A stretch of 64,000 nt of DNA from Limnoperna fortunei (lineage: Eukaryota; Mollusca; Bivalvia; Mytilida; Modiolidae): the NCBI GenBank assembly GCA_944474755.1, contig OX104122.1, positions 17,308,641 through 17,372,640 on the forward strand, in the 5' to 3' direction. Below are positions 1 to 12,720 of this stretch, piece by piece (within the stretch, counting starts at the first letter, position 1; every line of letters starts with the position of its first letter). Below the pieces are notes generated by a model. That model saw nothing but the letters and a program-made list of their open reading frames with translations. It ran no database searches and was not told the DNA's origin. A program made the translations under genes and the position numbers.

Positions 1-496
1 TTCCGTGTAAGGAATACACCACGAGTTTGCAAAAACATCATTTTTTTAATTCTGAAAGTTTGAACCGAAACAAATTTCGAAACTTTAATTTGGTAGGTAT
101 ATTATGGTAATATTCCATTAAATATTATAACTAAACATGACACCTTATAGTTCAAATTTAATTCATTCATGAGCACTGCTCACGAAAACTCCGCATATAA
201 ATCCGCTATACATGTATAAAAATATAGCTTCATTGAAAAGACAAGACTAGAGAGCACAAATGGTGTACAAGAGGTGTATCTAGAGATTGACATGTGTTCA
301 AGCGTGTGAGGCAAAATTAAATTTTTAGAACACGACAATTTAAAATTTTATTAATTTCAATGACAAACACAACAAAACTTATTCCCATTTTAAGCCGAAA
401 CAAATTTCGAAGGGTCCAAAATCTAGGCTCCCTTTTACGACAGTCATTGAACTGAGGTCAAGTTCTCTGTAGGCCTGTTTGTTGTTATGTGTTTAG

Positions 497-564
<68 letters not shown>

Positions 565-1599
565 TAGGGTGTGTGTGTGTGTGTAAAAAGCTGTTAAATA
601 GCTTTATGATAATAAATAAATTGAAACATTGAAAAATTGATGACATTTTCACAGCCAATAAGTATTACTCTTACAGTAATCTATCTCGTCACTTTTGTAT
701 AGATTATATGGGATGACAAAGTCATACAGTCTCAGTATGTAAGTTATATATTGTGATAACCTTTTAATATATCTGAAGATGTTTGAAACTCCCGGTGATA
801 GTACCTGTAAATGCTCTTTAATAGCCTTTTGTTCCATTTTTTATGATTGAAATTTCTATTTACTCGATGACTGTGTATACTGTACCAAGTGCACAAAATA
901 GCTTACCCATACGGAATAAGCGTTTATATCAATTGACACTTTTTTCTTTTTAACAGGTTTTAAAATATATGTCATTTACTAGATAGCGATATGATGTAGC
1001 TCATATAAAAACTCAAAGCAAGTTAAAAAATCAGAATAAATTCCACTTAATATATGCGATCTAAATATAAAAGGCGATGACTGTGTTAGATTATTGTGAA
1101 AAAACAATCCCAAATAAAACTGTTAACTTAAAGTGCAAAAGGTCGATTTTAAATTTAAGAGTACACATTTGGGATTGTAAAAATATGCACATATAAAAAC
1201 ACACTGTACATACCGAATTTTCCTCCTCTTTGATGTATACGATACTGTTCCTGTAATGCAGAGTATACTGTTTTCTCTGCATGTGGTATCAGAAGAATAA
1301 TGCTGAATAGAAAAGATGCTTCCCCCTGTACGTGTTATGGTGTACTCCGCTGTATTTATTTATTTATCAAACCAATCAAACCTAGTTCAGAAAAATTGTT
1401 CCACTTTGTAAAAAAACATCTCCACTAATGCTGTGTGGGTTATGTATATAGGATATTGTTTTACTTTGTAGGCGCTTCATCTTTCCCGCAATAATATACT
1501 TTTCATCATTACATGTTATAAACGTGTAACAGGCGGCCCAGCAAGTATATATAGAGAGCCAGTCAAAATCGGTTATCGACCTAGATCTAGGGTTTTGTT
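1..1599. other. AT-rich DNA without recognisable gene
   Basis: No coding signal that I can defend on either strand. It holds a GT microsatellite at 499-584, followed at about 600-630 by an A/T-rich stretch with aataaattg, the sort of sequence that ends many LINE 3' tails. The short open frames near 650-840 and 1091-1282 have no family resemblance and the composition of random AT-rich DNA. Confidence 0.5.
499..584. repeat. (GT)n microsatellite
   Basis: Uninterrupted GT dinucleotides for about 65 bases, a short break (gatagg), then a further 16 bases of GT. Likely length-polymorphic. Confidence 0.97.
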
Positions 1600-2790
1600 G
1601 TTGACAAGATGTTTAGTGTAATCATATTTATATCATAATATCATCATGATCATACAAGATCACACGACACAGTACAGAGAAATTCATCACAATTAGGATT
1701 AAAAAACACACAAAATTGGTCAGAACCAAACAAGAGCAAGTTAACATCAACTGGAAGTGGAAGACTTCCTAAAGAACTAAGTAAATCAGGCCTAAAATTA
1801 TTGTATAGTGGACAAGGCAAGAGAAAGTGTGTTGTTTTAAGACACCCACATCGAAATTTTGGCGAGTCATCGACAATTCTGAGAATTTCACGAGCTCAAA
1901 TTCAGACGTATTCTTCTTGCATGTAATAGTTTCCATAGACGAGTGCCGGTGCAAAAGTGTACAGGGACGGAATCGTATTGTGAGATCGCAATGCTTTCTG
2001 CAATAAGTTAAAGAGGGGTTTGGGGGGGGGGGGGGGGTACAATTTTTAACATCTGTTGGCAGTACATTCCTTAGCTTCATGGCTGAAGTAATAAAGTCGT
2101 TAGAATAAAATGTAGTCCGAATCTATTAAGTTTGTTTTCTGCCTAGTGTTGTAATCGTGTGTGCAATCTACTAGGGAAGGTAACACGTTTGGAAATAATC
2201 TGGATCACTTTGTTAACAGTTTAGTGCAAGAAGATTAATCGATGTTATTTCCATCTATCGGATAGTTTTTCATAGTGAATTTCTTCATAAAGTTTAGCAA
2301 TGCTAGTAACTTTGTTCCACCAGTAACTATTCAGGCAGCGTCAACATTGACTTTTTCTAGTTTATCAATAAGGGTTTGGTTGTCGGCATCTCAAATCATA
2401 TCGGCATACTCTCGGAGGAATAAAAGACATATACAATTTTCCAAGAGAAAACCTATCGAGTATATTCCTAACTAATCTCAAAATATTTATATGATTTTTG
2501 CACAATATATTCGACGTGGTCATTCCATAGGCCGTTCTTGAGAAGAAATCACCAAGGTGTTTGGGTTTTGCAGCTGCTTGTATTGTTTAATTGTCCATTT
2601 TAATAGGAGGATGTTTTAATTGTTTTACGAATTATTATGATAGTTCGATTTTTTGTGGATGTAATTTAACAAACCATTTTTCGACCGTTTATGCACAGAT
2701 CACTGCTTAGTTTAATTTCATTACGTATCAGGTGATTGTAGACATATTATAAACACACCTTTTCATACATTTTGATAAAAGAGAAATCGG
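1600..2790 (-). pseudogene. LINE (non-LTR retrotransposon) reverse transcriptase 3' part, degenerate
   Basis: Reading the minus strand in shifting frames gives, in the right order, the hallmarks of the region C-terminal to a LINE reverse transcriptase. First comes a thumb-like stretch (EKWFVKLHPQ, then KPKHLG, about 2690-2540). Next is DHVEYIVQKSYKY (about 2520-2480), then LIDKLEKVNVDAA...IVTGGTKL (about 2370-2290). Last is a C-terminal zinc-knuckle-like CGCLKTTHFLLPCPLYNN (about 1858-1798), followed by NLLLFGSD and a stop. These match the conserved tail of jockey/CR1-type elements common in molluscs. The frame is broken many times by stops and frameshifts and by a poly-C run on the coding strand, so it is dead. 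The catalytic RT motifs are not visible; the copy is truncated near 2790. Confidence 0.8.
2022..2037. repeat. poly-G tract (16 bases)
   Basis: Sixteen consecutive G inside the LINE remnant; on the LINE coding strand it is poly-C and breaks the frame. Similar G or C homopolymers occur at 13849-13867 and 50406-50416. Confidence 0.95.
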
Positions 2791-3194
2791 ACGATACTTT
2801 TATCACTTCGTTGGGGTTCCATTTTTCGTTACCTTTTGAATTGATATGTTGGGACCAGGATTTATCTCTATACCACTAATAGCTAGCAGCATTTCTATCA
2901 CCTAAAATAGCAGGCACCTAGATAAGCAGTATGGTATTTTAACATGCTTACATGTAACTTTGGCATGTACAGCAGACTTGAGGTTTGTATAGTCAACGTG
3001 AGCAGCAATAAACGAATAAAAAGAATAAGGGGAGTGCTTTCTTCTTGTTTTCACAAACGGTTAATATTTGTATACAAATGAAATCCAAGGAGTAAAAAAA
3101 AGACTTTTGCTACAGAATTTCCATTTTCCATTTGAAAAGACAGACCTTTAAACGGTAAGCTGCAATAAAATGTCATCAAAGATACCGAGGTTAA
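2791..3194. other. Unassigned AT-rich stretch
   Basis: I see no coding signal, RNA gene or repeat structure here. Confidence 0.4.
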
Positions 3195-3405
3195 AAGAAT
3201 TTACTACGGCAGACACGCGTTTCGTCTACGGTAAACAAGACTCATAAAGGGCCCTCAAACCTAAATAATATTTAATCTAAATGATTAAGAGCTTTGATCA
3301 CCAAAATTCCCAAACGTTATACCAAATCCGGCTAAGGCTATCTACAACTTGAAAATAGAAAAGCCGTAAGAGTTAAAATAATTTCGAAATTTCGGTACAG
3401 TAAAT
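3195..3405 (+). repeat. Copy of a mytilid-type dispersed repeat (one arm plus adjoining block)
   Basis: It contains cggcagacacgcgtttcgtc followed by tacggtaaacaagactcat, then a block with ccaaaattcccaaacgtta and ggctaaggctatctac. The first part matches the arms of the complete foldback at 61830-62145. The second part matches, in my memory, a repeat widespread in Mytilus genomes. Only one arm is visible, so the copy is partial. Confidence 0.65.
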
Positions 3406-3439
3406 TTCTCAAAATGACTATATCAATACAGACTCCCAC

Positions 3440-6400
3440 TGTTAATTCATGTGTATAACGTGAATCAACAGGTAATCCATGTTATACCTATATCGTGAAT
3501 CAACAGGTAATTCATGTTATAACTATATCGTGAATCAACAGGTAATTCATGTTATACCTATATTGTGAATCAACAGGTAATCCATGTTATAACTATATCG
3601 TGATTCAACAGGTAATTCATGTTATACCTATATCGTGAATCAACAGGTAATTCATGTTATAACTATATCGTGAATCAACAGGTAATCCGTGTTATACCTA
3701 TATCGTGAATCAACAGGTAATTCATGTTATAACTATATCGCGAATCAACAGGTAATCCATGTTTATCGTTAATCAACAGGTAATTCATGTTATAACTATA
3801 TCGTGAATATTCAGGTAATCCATGTTATACCTATATCGTGAATCAACAGGTAATTCATATTATACCTATATCGTAAATCAACAGGTAATTCATGTTATAA
3901 CTATATCGTGAATATTCAGGTAATCCATGTTATACCTATATCGTGAATCAACAGGTAATTCATATTATACATATATCGTGAATCAACAAGTAATCCATGT
4001 TATAACTATTTCGAGAATCGACAGGTAATCCATGTTATACCTATATCGTGAATCAACAGGTAATCCATGTTATACCTATATCGTGAATCAACAGGTAATT
4101 CATGTTATAACTATATCGTGAATCAACAGGTAATCCATGTTATACCTATATCGTGAATCAACAGGTAATCCGTGTTATACCTATATCGTGAATCAACAAG
4201 TAATCCATGTTATAACTATATCGTGATTCAACAGGTAATTCATGTTATACCTATATCGTGAATCAGGTAATTCATGTTATAACTATATCGTGAATCAACA
4301 GGTAATCCGTGTTATACCTATATAGTGAATCAACAGGTAATTCATGTTATAACTATATCGTGAATCAACAGGTAATCCATGTTTTACCTATATCGTGAAT
4401 CAACAGGTAATTCATGTTATAACTATATCGTGAACCAACAGGTAATCCATGTTATACCTATATCGTGAATCAACAGGTAATTCATATTATATCTATATCG
4501 TGAATCAACAGGTAATTCATGTTATAAATATATCGTGAATCAACAGGTAATCTATGTTATAACTATATCGAGAATCGACAGGTAATCCATGTTATACCTA
4601 TATAGTGAATCAACAGGTAATCCATGTTATAACTATATCGTGAATCAACAGGTAATTCATGTTATAACTATATCGTGAATTAACAGGTAATCCATGTTAT
4701 ACCTATATCGTGAATCAACAGGTAATTCATGTTATACCTATATCGTGAATCAAAAGGTAATCCGTGTTATACCTATATCGTGAATCAACAGGTAATTCAT
4801 GTTATAACTATACCGTGAATCAACAGGTAATCCATGTTATACCTATATCGTGAATCAACAGGTAATTCATGTTATACCTATATCGTGAATCAACAGGTAA
4901 TTCATGTTATACCTATATCGTGAATCAACAGGTAATCCGTGTTATACCTATATCGTGAATCAACAGGTAATTCATGTTATACCTATATCGTGAATCAACA
5001 AGTAATCCATGTTATACCTATATCGTGAATCAACAGGTAATTCATGTTTTACCTATATCATGAATCAACAGGTAATTAATGTTATACCTATATCGTGAAT
5101 ATTCAGGTAATCCATGTTATACCTATACCGTGAATCAACAAGTAATTCGTGTTATACCTATATCGTGAATCAACAAGTAATCTATGTTATACCTATATCG
5201 TGAATCAACAAGTTATCCATATTATACCTATATCGTGAATCAACAAGTTATCAATTTATCCATGTTTTACCTATATCGTGAATCAACAAGTAATCCATGT
5301 TATACCTATATCGCGAATCAACTAGTTATCCATATTATACCTATATCGTGAATCAACAAGTTATCCATGTTTTACCTATATCGCGAATCAAAAAGTAATC
5401 TATGTATACCTATATCGTGAATCAATAAGTTATCCATGCTTTACCTATATCGTGAATCAACAAGTAATCTCTGTTATACATATATAGTGAATCAACAAGT
5501 TATCTATGGTATACATATATAGTGAATCAACAAGTTATCTATGGTATACATATATAGAGAATCAACAAGTTATCTATGGTATACATATATAGTGAATCAA
5601 CAAGTTATCTCTGTTATACATATATAGTGAATCAACAAGTTATCTCTGTTATACATATATAGTGAATCAACAAGTTATCTCTGTTATACATATATAGTGA
5701 ATCAACAAGTTGTCTATGGTATACATATATAGTGAATCAACAAGTTATCTATGGTATACCTATATCGTGAATCAACAAGTAATCTCTGTTATACATATAT
5801 AGCGAACCAACAAGTTATCTATGGTATACCTATATCGTGAATCAACAAGTAATCTCTGTTATACATATATAGCGAATCAACAAGTTATCTATGGTATACC
5901 TATATCGTGAATCAACAAGTAATCTCTGTTATACATATATAGTGAATCAACAAGTTATCTCTGTTATACATATATAGTGAATCAACAAGTTATCTATGGT
6001 ATACCTATATCGTGAATCAACAAGTAATCTCTGTTATACATATATAGTGAATCAACAAGTTATCTCTGTTATACATATATAGTGAATCAACAAGTTATCT
6101 ATGGTATACCTATATCGTGAATCAACAAGTAATCTCTGTTATACATATATAGCGAACCAACAAGTTATCTATGGTATACCTATATCGTGAATCAACAAGT
6201 AATCTCTGTTATACATATATAGCGAATCAACAAGTTATCTATGGTATACCTATATAGTGAATCAACAAGTTATCTATGTTATACATATATAGTGAATCAA
6301 CAAGTTATCTATGTTATACATATATAGTGAATCAACAAGTTATCTATGGTATACATATATAATGAATCAACAAGTTATCTATGGTATACATATATAGTGA

Positions 6401-7815
6401 ATCAACAAGTTATCTATGGTATACCTATATCGTGAATCAACAAGTTATCTATGTTATACATATATAGTAAATCAACAAGTTATGTATGTTATACATATAT
6501 CGTGAATCAACAAGTTATCTATGGTATACATATATCGTGAATCAACAAGTTATCTATGGTATACATATATATAGTGAATCAACAAGTTATCTCTGTTATA
6601 CATATATAGTGAATCAACAGTTATCTCTGTTATACATATATAGTTAATCAACAAGTTATCTATGGTATACATATATAGTGAATCAACAGTTATCTCTGTT
6701 ATACATATATAGTGAATCAACAAGTTATCTATGGTATACATATATAGTGAATCAACAAGTTATCTCTGTTATACATATATAGTGAATCAACAAGTATTCT
6801 CTGTTATACATATATAGCGAATCAACAAGTTATCTATGGTATACATATATAGTGAATCAACAAGTTATCTCTGTTATACATATATAGTGAATCAACAGTT
6901 ATCTCTGTTATACATATATAGTGTATCAACAAGTTATCCATGTTATACATATATAGTGAATCAACAAGTTATCTCTGTTATACATATATAGTGAATCAAC
7001 AAGTAATCTCTGTTATACATATATAGTGAATCAACAAGTTATCTCTGTTATACATATATAGTGTATCAACAAGTTATCCATGTTATACATATATAGTGAA
7101 TCAACAAGTTATCTCTGTTATACATATATAGTGAATCAACAAGTTATCTCTGTTATACATATATAGTGAATCAACAAGTAATCTCTGTTATACATATATA
7201 GTGAATCAACAAGTTATCTATGTTATACATATATAGTGAATCAACAAGTTATCTATGGTATACATATATAGTGAATCAACAAGTTATCTATGGTATACCT
7301 ATATCGTGAATCAACAAGTAATCTCTGTTGTACATATATAGTGAATCAACAAGTTATCTATGGTATACATATATAGTGAATCAACAAGTTATCTATGGTA
7401 TACCTATATCGTGAATCAACAAGTAATCTCTGTTATACATATATAGTGAATCAACAAGTTATCTCTGTTGTACATATATAGTGAATCAACAAGTTATCTA
7501 TGGTATACATATATAGTGAATCAACAAGTTAACTATGGTATACATATATAGTGAATCAACAAGTTATCTATGGTATACATATATAGTGAATCAACAAGTT
7601 ATCTATGGTATACCTATATCGTGAATCAACAAGTAATCTCTGTTATACATATATAGTGAATCAACAAGTTATCTATGGTATACATATATAGTGAATCAAC
7701 AAGTTAACTATGGTATACATATATAGTGAATCAACAAGTTATCTATGGTATACATATATAGTGAATCAACAAATAATCTATGTTATACATATATTGTGAA
7801 TCAACAAGAAATCCA
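3440..7815 (+). repeat. 35-bp tandem satellite array (~125 units)
   Basis: The unit is 35 bp: tatcgtgaatcaacaggtaa plus a 15-base remainder, repeated head to tail with almost no gaps. There are two sequence classes. From 3440 to about 5150 units read CAGGTAAT(T/C)CATGTTATA(CC/AA)CTATATCG. From about 5460 to 7800 they read CAAGTTATCTATGGTATAC with ATATATAG. A transition zone of mixed units lies between. In the first class ACC and AAC variants alternate unit by unit for long stretches, suggesting an underlying 70-bp dimer. In the second class tatggtatacc and tctgttatacat units alternate around 5760-6240. There are no spacers, so it is not CRISPR-like. Short open frames in it are accidental. Confidence 0.97.
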
Positions 7816-7825
7816 TTTTAATATG

Positions 7826-8195
7826 AATATAGGCACAGCCTAAATGCGAGCATCGCATATTTTATGGTCCATAATGTTACTTCAGAGCACCCTAAGTGCC
7901 TATGCATTCTTTTTGTGACGTGGCGTCTTTAATGTGTTGGTGACGTAACAAAAAATGTAAATAAAAAATAAATAAAGCGCTTTTGAGATTGCAAAAAAAT
8001 GTCGGACATTTTTGTTGTTATTTAAAAAAATAAACACTTTAATTTATTTCTGTCTACTTTTAAAATTATGTTTTTTCTTGCTCGACCACAATATTTCCTC
8101 TTACAATCCGAAAAATGTTTGTTCATATGGATCACGTGACTTATTTACAAACATGCATGTAACCGTATAGCTCGCATCTGCGATGCCAGCTATAA
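7826..8195 (+). mobile_element. Dispersed element 'X' inserted in the 35-bp satellite
   Basis: A non-satellite block interrupts the array, with 35-bp units on both sides. It starts near aggcacagcctaaatgcgag and ends near cgtatagctcgcatctgcga. Partial homologues are at 23294-23480 (5' part, + strand) and 43858-44060 (3' part, - strand). They share taaatgc(g/a)agcatcgca at the 5' end, gtctacttttaaaatta and ggatcacgtga internally, and tagctcgcatctgcgatgg-like sequence at the 3' end. Ends carry related motifs (atgcgagc, gcatcgca) in opposite orientation, but no clean terminal inverted repeat. No coding capacity is seen, so it is probably a non-autonomous element; its class is unknown. Confidence 0.7.
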
Positions 8196-8493
8196 CTATA
8201 TCAATAAACAAGTAATCCATGTTATACCTATATCGTGAATCAACAATTAATCTAGGTTATACATAAATCGTGAATCAACAAGAAATCCATGTTATTACTA
8301 TATCGTGAATCAACAAGTAATCTGTGTTATACATATATCGTGAATCAAGAAGTAATCTATGTTATACCTATATCGTGAATCAACAGGTAATCTGTGTTAT
8401 ACATATATCGTGAATCAACAAGTAATCTATGTTATACCTATATCGTGAATCAACAGGTAATTCATGTTATACCTATATCGTGAATCAACAGGT
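8196..8493 (+). repeat. 35-bp satellite, residual block (~8 units)
   Basis: Continuation of the array after element X. The units at the far edge (8430-8493) carry the CAGGTAATTCATG class typical of the left edge of the main array, not the CAAGTTATC class next to the insertion. Confidence 0.93.
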
Positions 8494-8887
8494 AATAAGA
8501 GCTGCCAAAGGCTAGTTTTTTTTGATCGATTGTTTCCATTCTTCCGCCGTCACGAATTCCATTTATACGCAGTAAATCCCGGCGCCCGTATTATTCCAGA
8601 GAGTCCAAATAAACGCGGGACTTCTGATTTTCGTTAGAATGTTTATCGATATCTTGTTTGTTTTGATCTAGTGTGGCCTTGATGGTGTAATATATTGCGC
8701 TGTGCAGCATTTCTTTCATCTGGAGGGCAATGCAGGTCATATCAGCTGGAGCATGTGATTGTCTTGGACGAAACCTGTTCTGACACTGGCTGGTATTGTA
8801 AAGAGCTGAGACTGGTGAGTGTAGAATGGTGTCAGGGTCGATGGCTATAGGTGAGCCTAATACGTCCTCAGACGACATAATGTGCAT
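8494..8887 (-). pseudogene. LINE ORF1 fragment (coiled-coil and start of RNA-binding region), one nonsense codon
   Basis: An open frame of 98 codons starts at 8887 (a second ATG at 8878 has the better context). Its last third (NKQDIDKHSNENQKSRVYLDSLE) looks like a coiled-coil end. It stops at TAA 8591-8593, and in the same frame reading continues as YGRRDLLRINGI and onward to about 8500. LINE ORF1 proteins have an EQYGRRNNLRI-like motif exactly at the coiled-coil to RNA-binding junction, so the stop is most simply a CAA to TAA change. The fragment is cut at 8494 by the 35-bp satellite. The better base composition and codon use relative to the surroundings suggest a fairly young copy. Identity rests on the motif only; I did not recognise the N-terminal 60 residues. 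Confidence 0.65.
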
Positions 8888-10384
8888 TTTAAATACATTT
8901 GTAATTGCTGCTTTGGTGAGTGGGTTTACTCTATGCGATTCTGTTTGAATGATTTTGAATTTCAGCTACATAGACATAAAATGTTAGCGAATAGTGTTTA
9001 CTTTTTTACAAGTGTATGTTTACGTTTACCTGGACGAGCGATCGAGTCGAGTTTACCGCTTCATTTATTTCACTATGTAGCATTATATGTATATAGTAGT
9101 CAAAACGATATTTTTTATCCAACATGTAACTTTACAACACCCTCCATGAAAGGAGAGGGAAAAAAGTCACACTTCGTGTTTTGCTGGACATTGGATACAC
9201 GAGTAATGAATAGGTCACACATTCACGGATTTGTAGCCGGATTACCTACAATACGATCCGTAATCTTTCGTGGCAATCTTTTCTAGTTCGTAGCTTTCCG
9301 TATTGTAGTAGTATATTCTGAGGTAGTAGTACTTGTATATCCATACAAGGCGTATTCATCATAATCCTTAATAATTCTGTTGTGCATCCATATCAAACGA
9401 TGGAAATATGCATTTCTGAAAACACAAGTTGATCGGTGAAAGCGTGACCTAGGCATAGAGGATACTTGTCTGCTGTACGTGGAATGCTTAGGGTACGTCA
9501 AATACAACGCTGAACATTTCATGTATAGACAATTACGGCTGTACCATGTATTATAATATAATTGCCGTGGTTGTACGGTAGTTTTTTTCCGACGTGTATA
9601 TTTTCCGGCCTACCATTAGTCACTGGTGTTTGATATCCGTAAATAGTGTAATTTAGAAGTGTTATTGATTGTTTGTTTAGTACATTTAGTAAATATTATG
9701 TTTACCTTTCTGTTCCTTTGTTTATTTGTTCTTTACATAAATAGGTAGATTTTATTTGGAACCAGTTCAGTATAACAAATATTGACATGATATCAACTCA
9801 AGTAAACAGTGATTTCATTCTGTCAGTGTAATAAAACATAGGATTTGAAATGGACGGGGAGGAATATCGCACCCTTCTCCGTTATTTAAATTAAAGGAAC
9901 AGAAATACACTGATGGTATTTCGGAATATGCAAAAAGACCTTTTTGCCGGATAATTGGAGTTTGTCACTGCCAGAATTCAATTTTGATATTGATATTGAA
10001 GACATAGAACTGCTAACTAGTTGAAAAAACGCATGAAAGTCGTATTCTTTTTAAATTATTACGTTTATTATTGTTTATGATTTAATGTTATATTGTATTT
10101 TATTTTCAGATGAAATATAGTACTATAAAACTTCCTATGTAAAAAATTCACTTATGTAAAACTTAAAGTGAAAAATTCAATATGTAAAACTTCCAGGCAA
10201 TAAATAGATATTCTTTCTTTGCGAAAGTTACACCCGTACGGGTCAAAGCAAACATAAGCTGTTACATAATAAACGATACACATGACAATACTACGACAAA
10301 AAAGTCTAGAGAATATCATTACATAATACAAACAAAATAATAACAGTGAGTTTAATACGTGTATTTAAAATATTACACTAGAGG
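8888..10384. other. No defensible gene; possible LINE 5' region and one stray minisatellite unit
   Basis: On the minus strand 8888 to about 9530 lies upstream of the LINE ORF1 fragment and could be its 5' UTR. Open frames at 8882-9286 (+) and 9283-9522 (-) resemble nothing I know. A single diverged unit of the 27-28 bp minisatellite (taccatgtattat, then ataattgccgt) sits at about 9538-9570, 2.7 kb from the main array. 9600-10384 is AT-rich without signal. Confidence 0.4.
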
Positions 10385-11932
10385 AACTTTGACCAATGTG
10401 GACCCAATGTTCGTAGTGCTAATGACTGTTTTATAAAGTCGCATACAATTGTAATCAGTTCTAATTTCGGATTCAAAATTGGTGCATATGAATAATTTGA
10501 TTATTTAAATCGATATTTTGATTTAAATTTAATTTATAGAACATTTTTATTCTTAATTCTTTGTTAATATTACAATGCAATAGAAAATGATATTCGTCTT
10601 CGACAACTTCACATAAAGAACACAATCTTTTTTCTCTTGCTATATTTATATATCTTCCTAATTCTATATTAAGTTTGTGGTCGCTGACTCTAAGTTGTGT
10701 TAAAAGTTGCTTGTTTTTAAAACTTGTTTTTTTCAATAGATAATTTTCTAAGCCAAATCCAGTCTTTATTTGTTTATATAAAAATAATTTAGAATCATCG
10801 GTAAAGCTGGATAGTCTCTGCATTATTTTATTTTTGTAATTATCTTCTTTTTGTTTAATATTACATTTTAAGTTCTTTTTCAGAAAGGGTTTATCGAAAT
10901 TTTCACATACTGTTATATCTAAATCACACTCTTCAAATATCTTTGAAGCAAGGATGTACCATGAGTACATTCCCTCACTATGTAGTTTTTTGTTTAACGT
11001 ATGTGCCTCTTTCAATAATCGGTTTATATTTTTATCTACCGAAATACATCATTACTTGAGTTTTAATAAAACTCTGAATTGGTAATCTTCCAAGTTCTTT
11101 CTTGGATGAGATATTGCATGCCGTTATTTAAGACCTAATATCGATTTGCAATATCTGCTATGCATTTTTTCAAATGAGGATCTATCAGCCAAGGTCACAT
11201 CATCACAAATATTGCTATTTCCACTGGCTCTATACTTTGCTCTAGTTATTGGGAGATATTCCTCCATAAACCATATTTCACAATTATATAATAGAATTAT
11301 TCTAATAAATAAATCCAAAAGTTTGCATGAGAGGTTTACATGTAGAGACTGAAAAGTAGAGAAGCTACGCTAAAGAGCAAAAAGTGCCTTAAGTCCCTTT
11401 TTTGTCAAATCCTGTATAGAACTTTTAAATTTTCCGTTAAAATCAATTATATTACCTAAAACATTGTATTCGCTAGTCTCCAATATTATTTGGTTTTTGT
11501 AGTAAAATGATGGTTCATTATTATATTTATTCTGAAATACTATTACTTTAGTTTTCTTAACATTGACAGTTAGTTGCCAATCATTACAATAAGCTTCTAA
11601 TTGATTTAATGCTGTTTGGAGACCTTTGTGGGTACTAGACACCAACACTAGATGATAAGTAAAACTAGATATAAACGAATTTTGAAAATCAGAGGATCGC
11701 AAGACTTGTCAAATATTTTATGTAAATCATTTATGTAGTAATTAAACAGAGATTGACTAAGGCTGTCACCTTGTTTCACTCCCGTCTCAAGGTTAAAGAA
11801 TTGGGAGTATTCATTATTAATTTTGATAGCAGATTGGCTCAAGTTAAAAATGTTGTCTATTATTTCATCAAATTTACAGCCAATGTTATTATTTAGAAGT
11901 TTAGAAGTAAAATTTCCGGTGAATAAATACAC
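10385..11932 (-). pseudogene. LINE reverse transcriptase, 5'-truncated and frameshifted
   Basis: Minus-strand frames 11932-11648, 11702-11370, 11318-11124 and 11015-10473 join into one LINE pol tail. The RT palm motif VKQGDSLSQSLFNYYIND is at about 11770-11720. The catalytic YADD box is ruined (TYHLVLVSS, about 11660-11630), then comes the QLEAYCNDWQLTVNVKKTKV thumb-proximal segment (11610-11550). LLYNCEIW and FEKMHSRYCKSILGLK are at 11290-11124. A long C-terminal domain ends in the zinc-knuckle-like LCSLCEVVEDEYHFLLHC (about 10625-10570). After the stop at 10473, sequence to 10385 still reads like the tail (FIKQSLALRT) in another frame. Typical of L2/CR1/jockey-group LINEs. The 5' part (ORF1, endonuclease, first RT blocks) is absent. 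Confidence 0.9.
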
Positions 11933-12052
11933 TATAGTAAATAAATTCCAGGAACAAATGCACTAGGAATTCAAATTCCATTCATTTGCATTAATTTCAT
12001 TTTTATAAAGTTTTCAACATTTAACGTGTTTAAAATAATCCCCCCACCCAAT

Positions 12053-12084
<32 letters not shown>

Positions 12085-12259
12085 TACTATGCCTCATTTT
12101 TAATAAGCATTCCACATAAAAACACTCCTCCGAATCTTGTGGTAGTTACAGAATGATTTCACTAGACATGGAATTAATATCCCATTGTACTGTTGTCAAT
12201 GGAAATTTTTCACCAGCGAACTTTTCCCCCCAGTATCATTACACTGAGGGAATGAAATC
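11933..12259. repeat. AT-rich spacer with (CA)n microsatellite at 12051-12081
   Basis: About 30 bases of CA repeat flanked by unique AT-rich sequence. Nothing else seen. Confidence 0.85.
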
Positions 12260-12720
12260 AACGTTACACTGTACCATGTATTATATATAATTGCCGTTGT
12301 ACACGTATTATAGATAATTGTGGCTGTACCATGTATTATATATAATTGCCGTTGTACACGTATTATAGATAATTGCCACTGCACATGTAGCATAGATAAT
12401 TGCCGTTTAAAATGTATTAAAGATAATTGCCGTTTTACATGTGTTATAGATAATTGCCGCTGTACCATGTATTATAGATAATTGCCACTGCACATGTATT
12501 TCAGATAAATGCCACTATACCATGCATTTTAAATAATTGCCGTTGTACACGTATTAAAGATAATTGCCGCTGTACAAGTATTATAGATAATTGCCGCTGT
12601 ACCATGTATTATAGATAAATGCCTCTGCACTTGTACTATAGATAATTGCCGCTGTACATGTATTATAGGTAACTGCCGCTGTACATGTATCTTAGATAAT
12701 TGCCGTTTTACATGTATTAT
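12260..12720 (+). repeat. 27-28-bp minisatellite, first block
   Basis: Units of the form ataattgccgctgtacatgt plus attatag, period 27-28, moderately diverged. The minus-strand frame 12468-12196 is a by-product. The same family reappears at 16314-16375 and 16871-17068, so the array is broken by insertions. Confidence 0.93.

Noticed and set aside
3440..8493. CRISPR-like array
   Set aside because: Units are contiguous 35-bp repeats with no unique spacers, no cas genes, and the DNA is eukaryotic.
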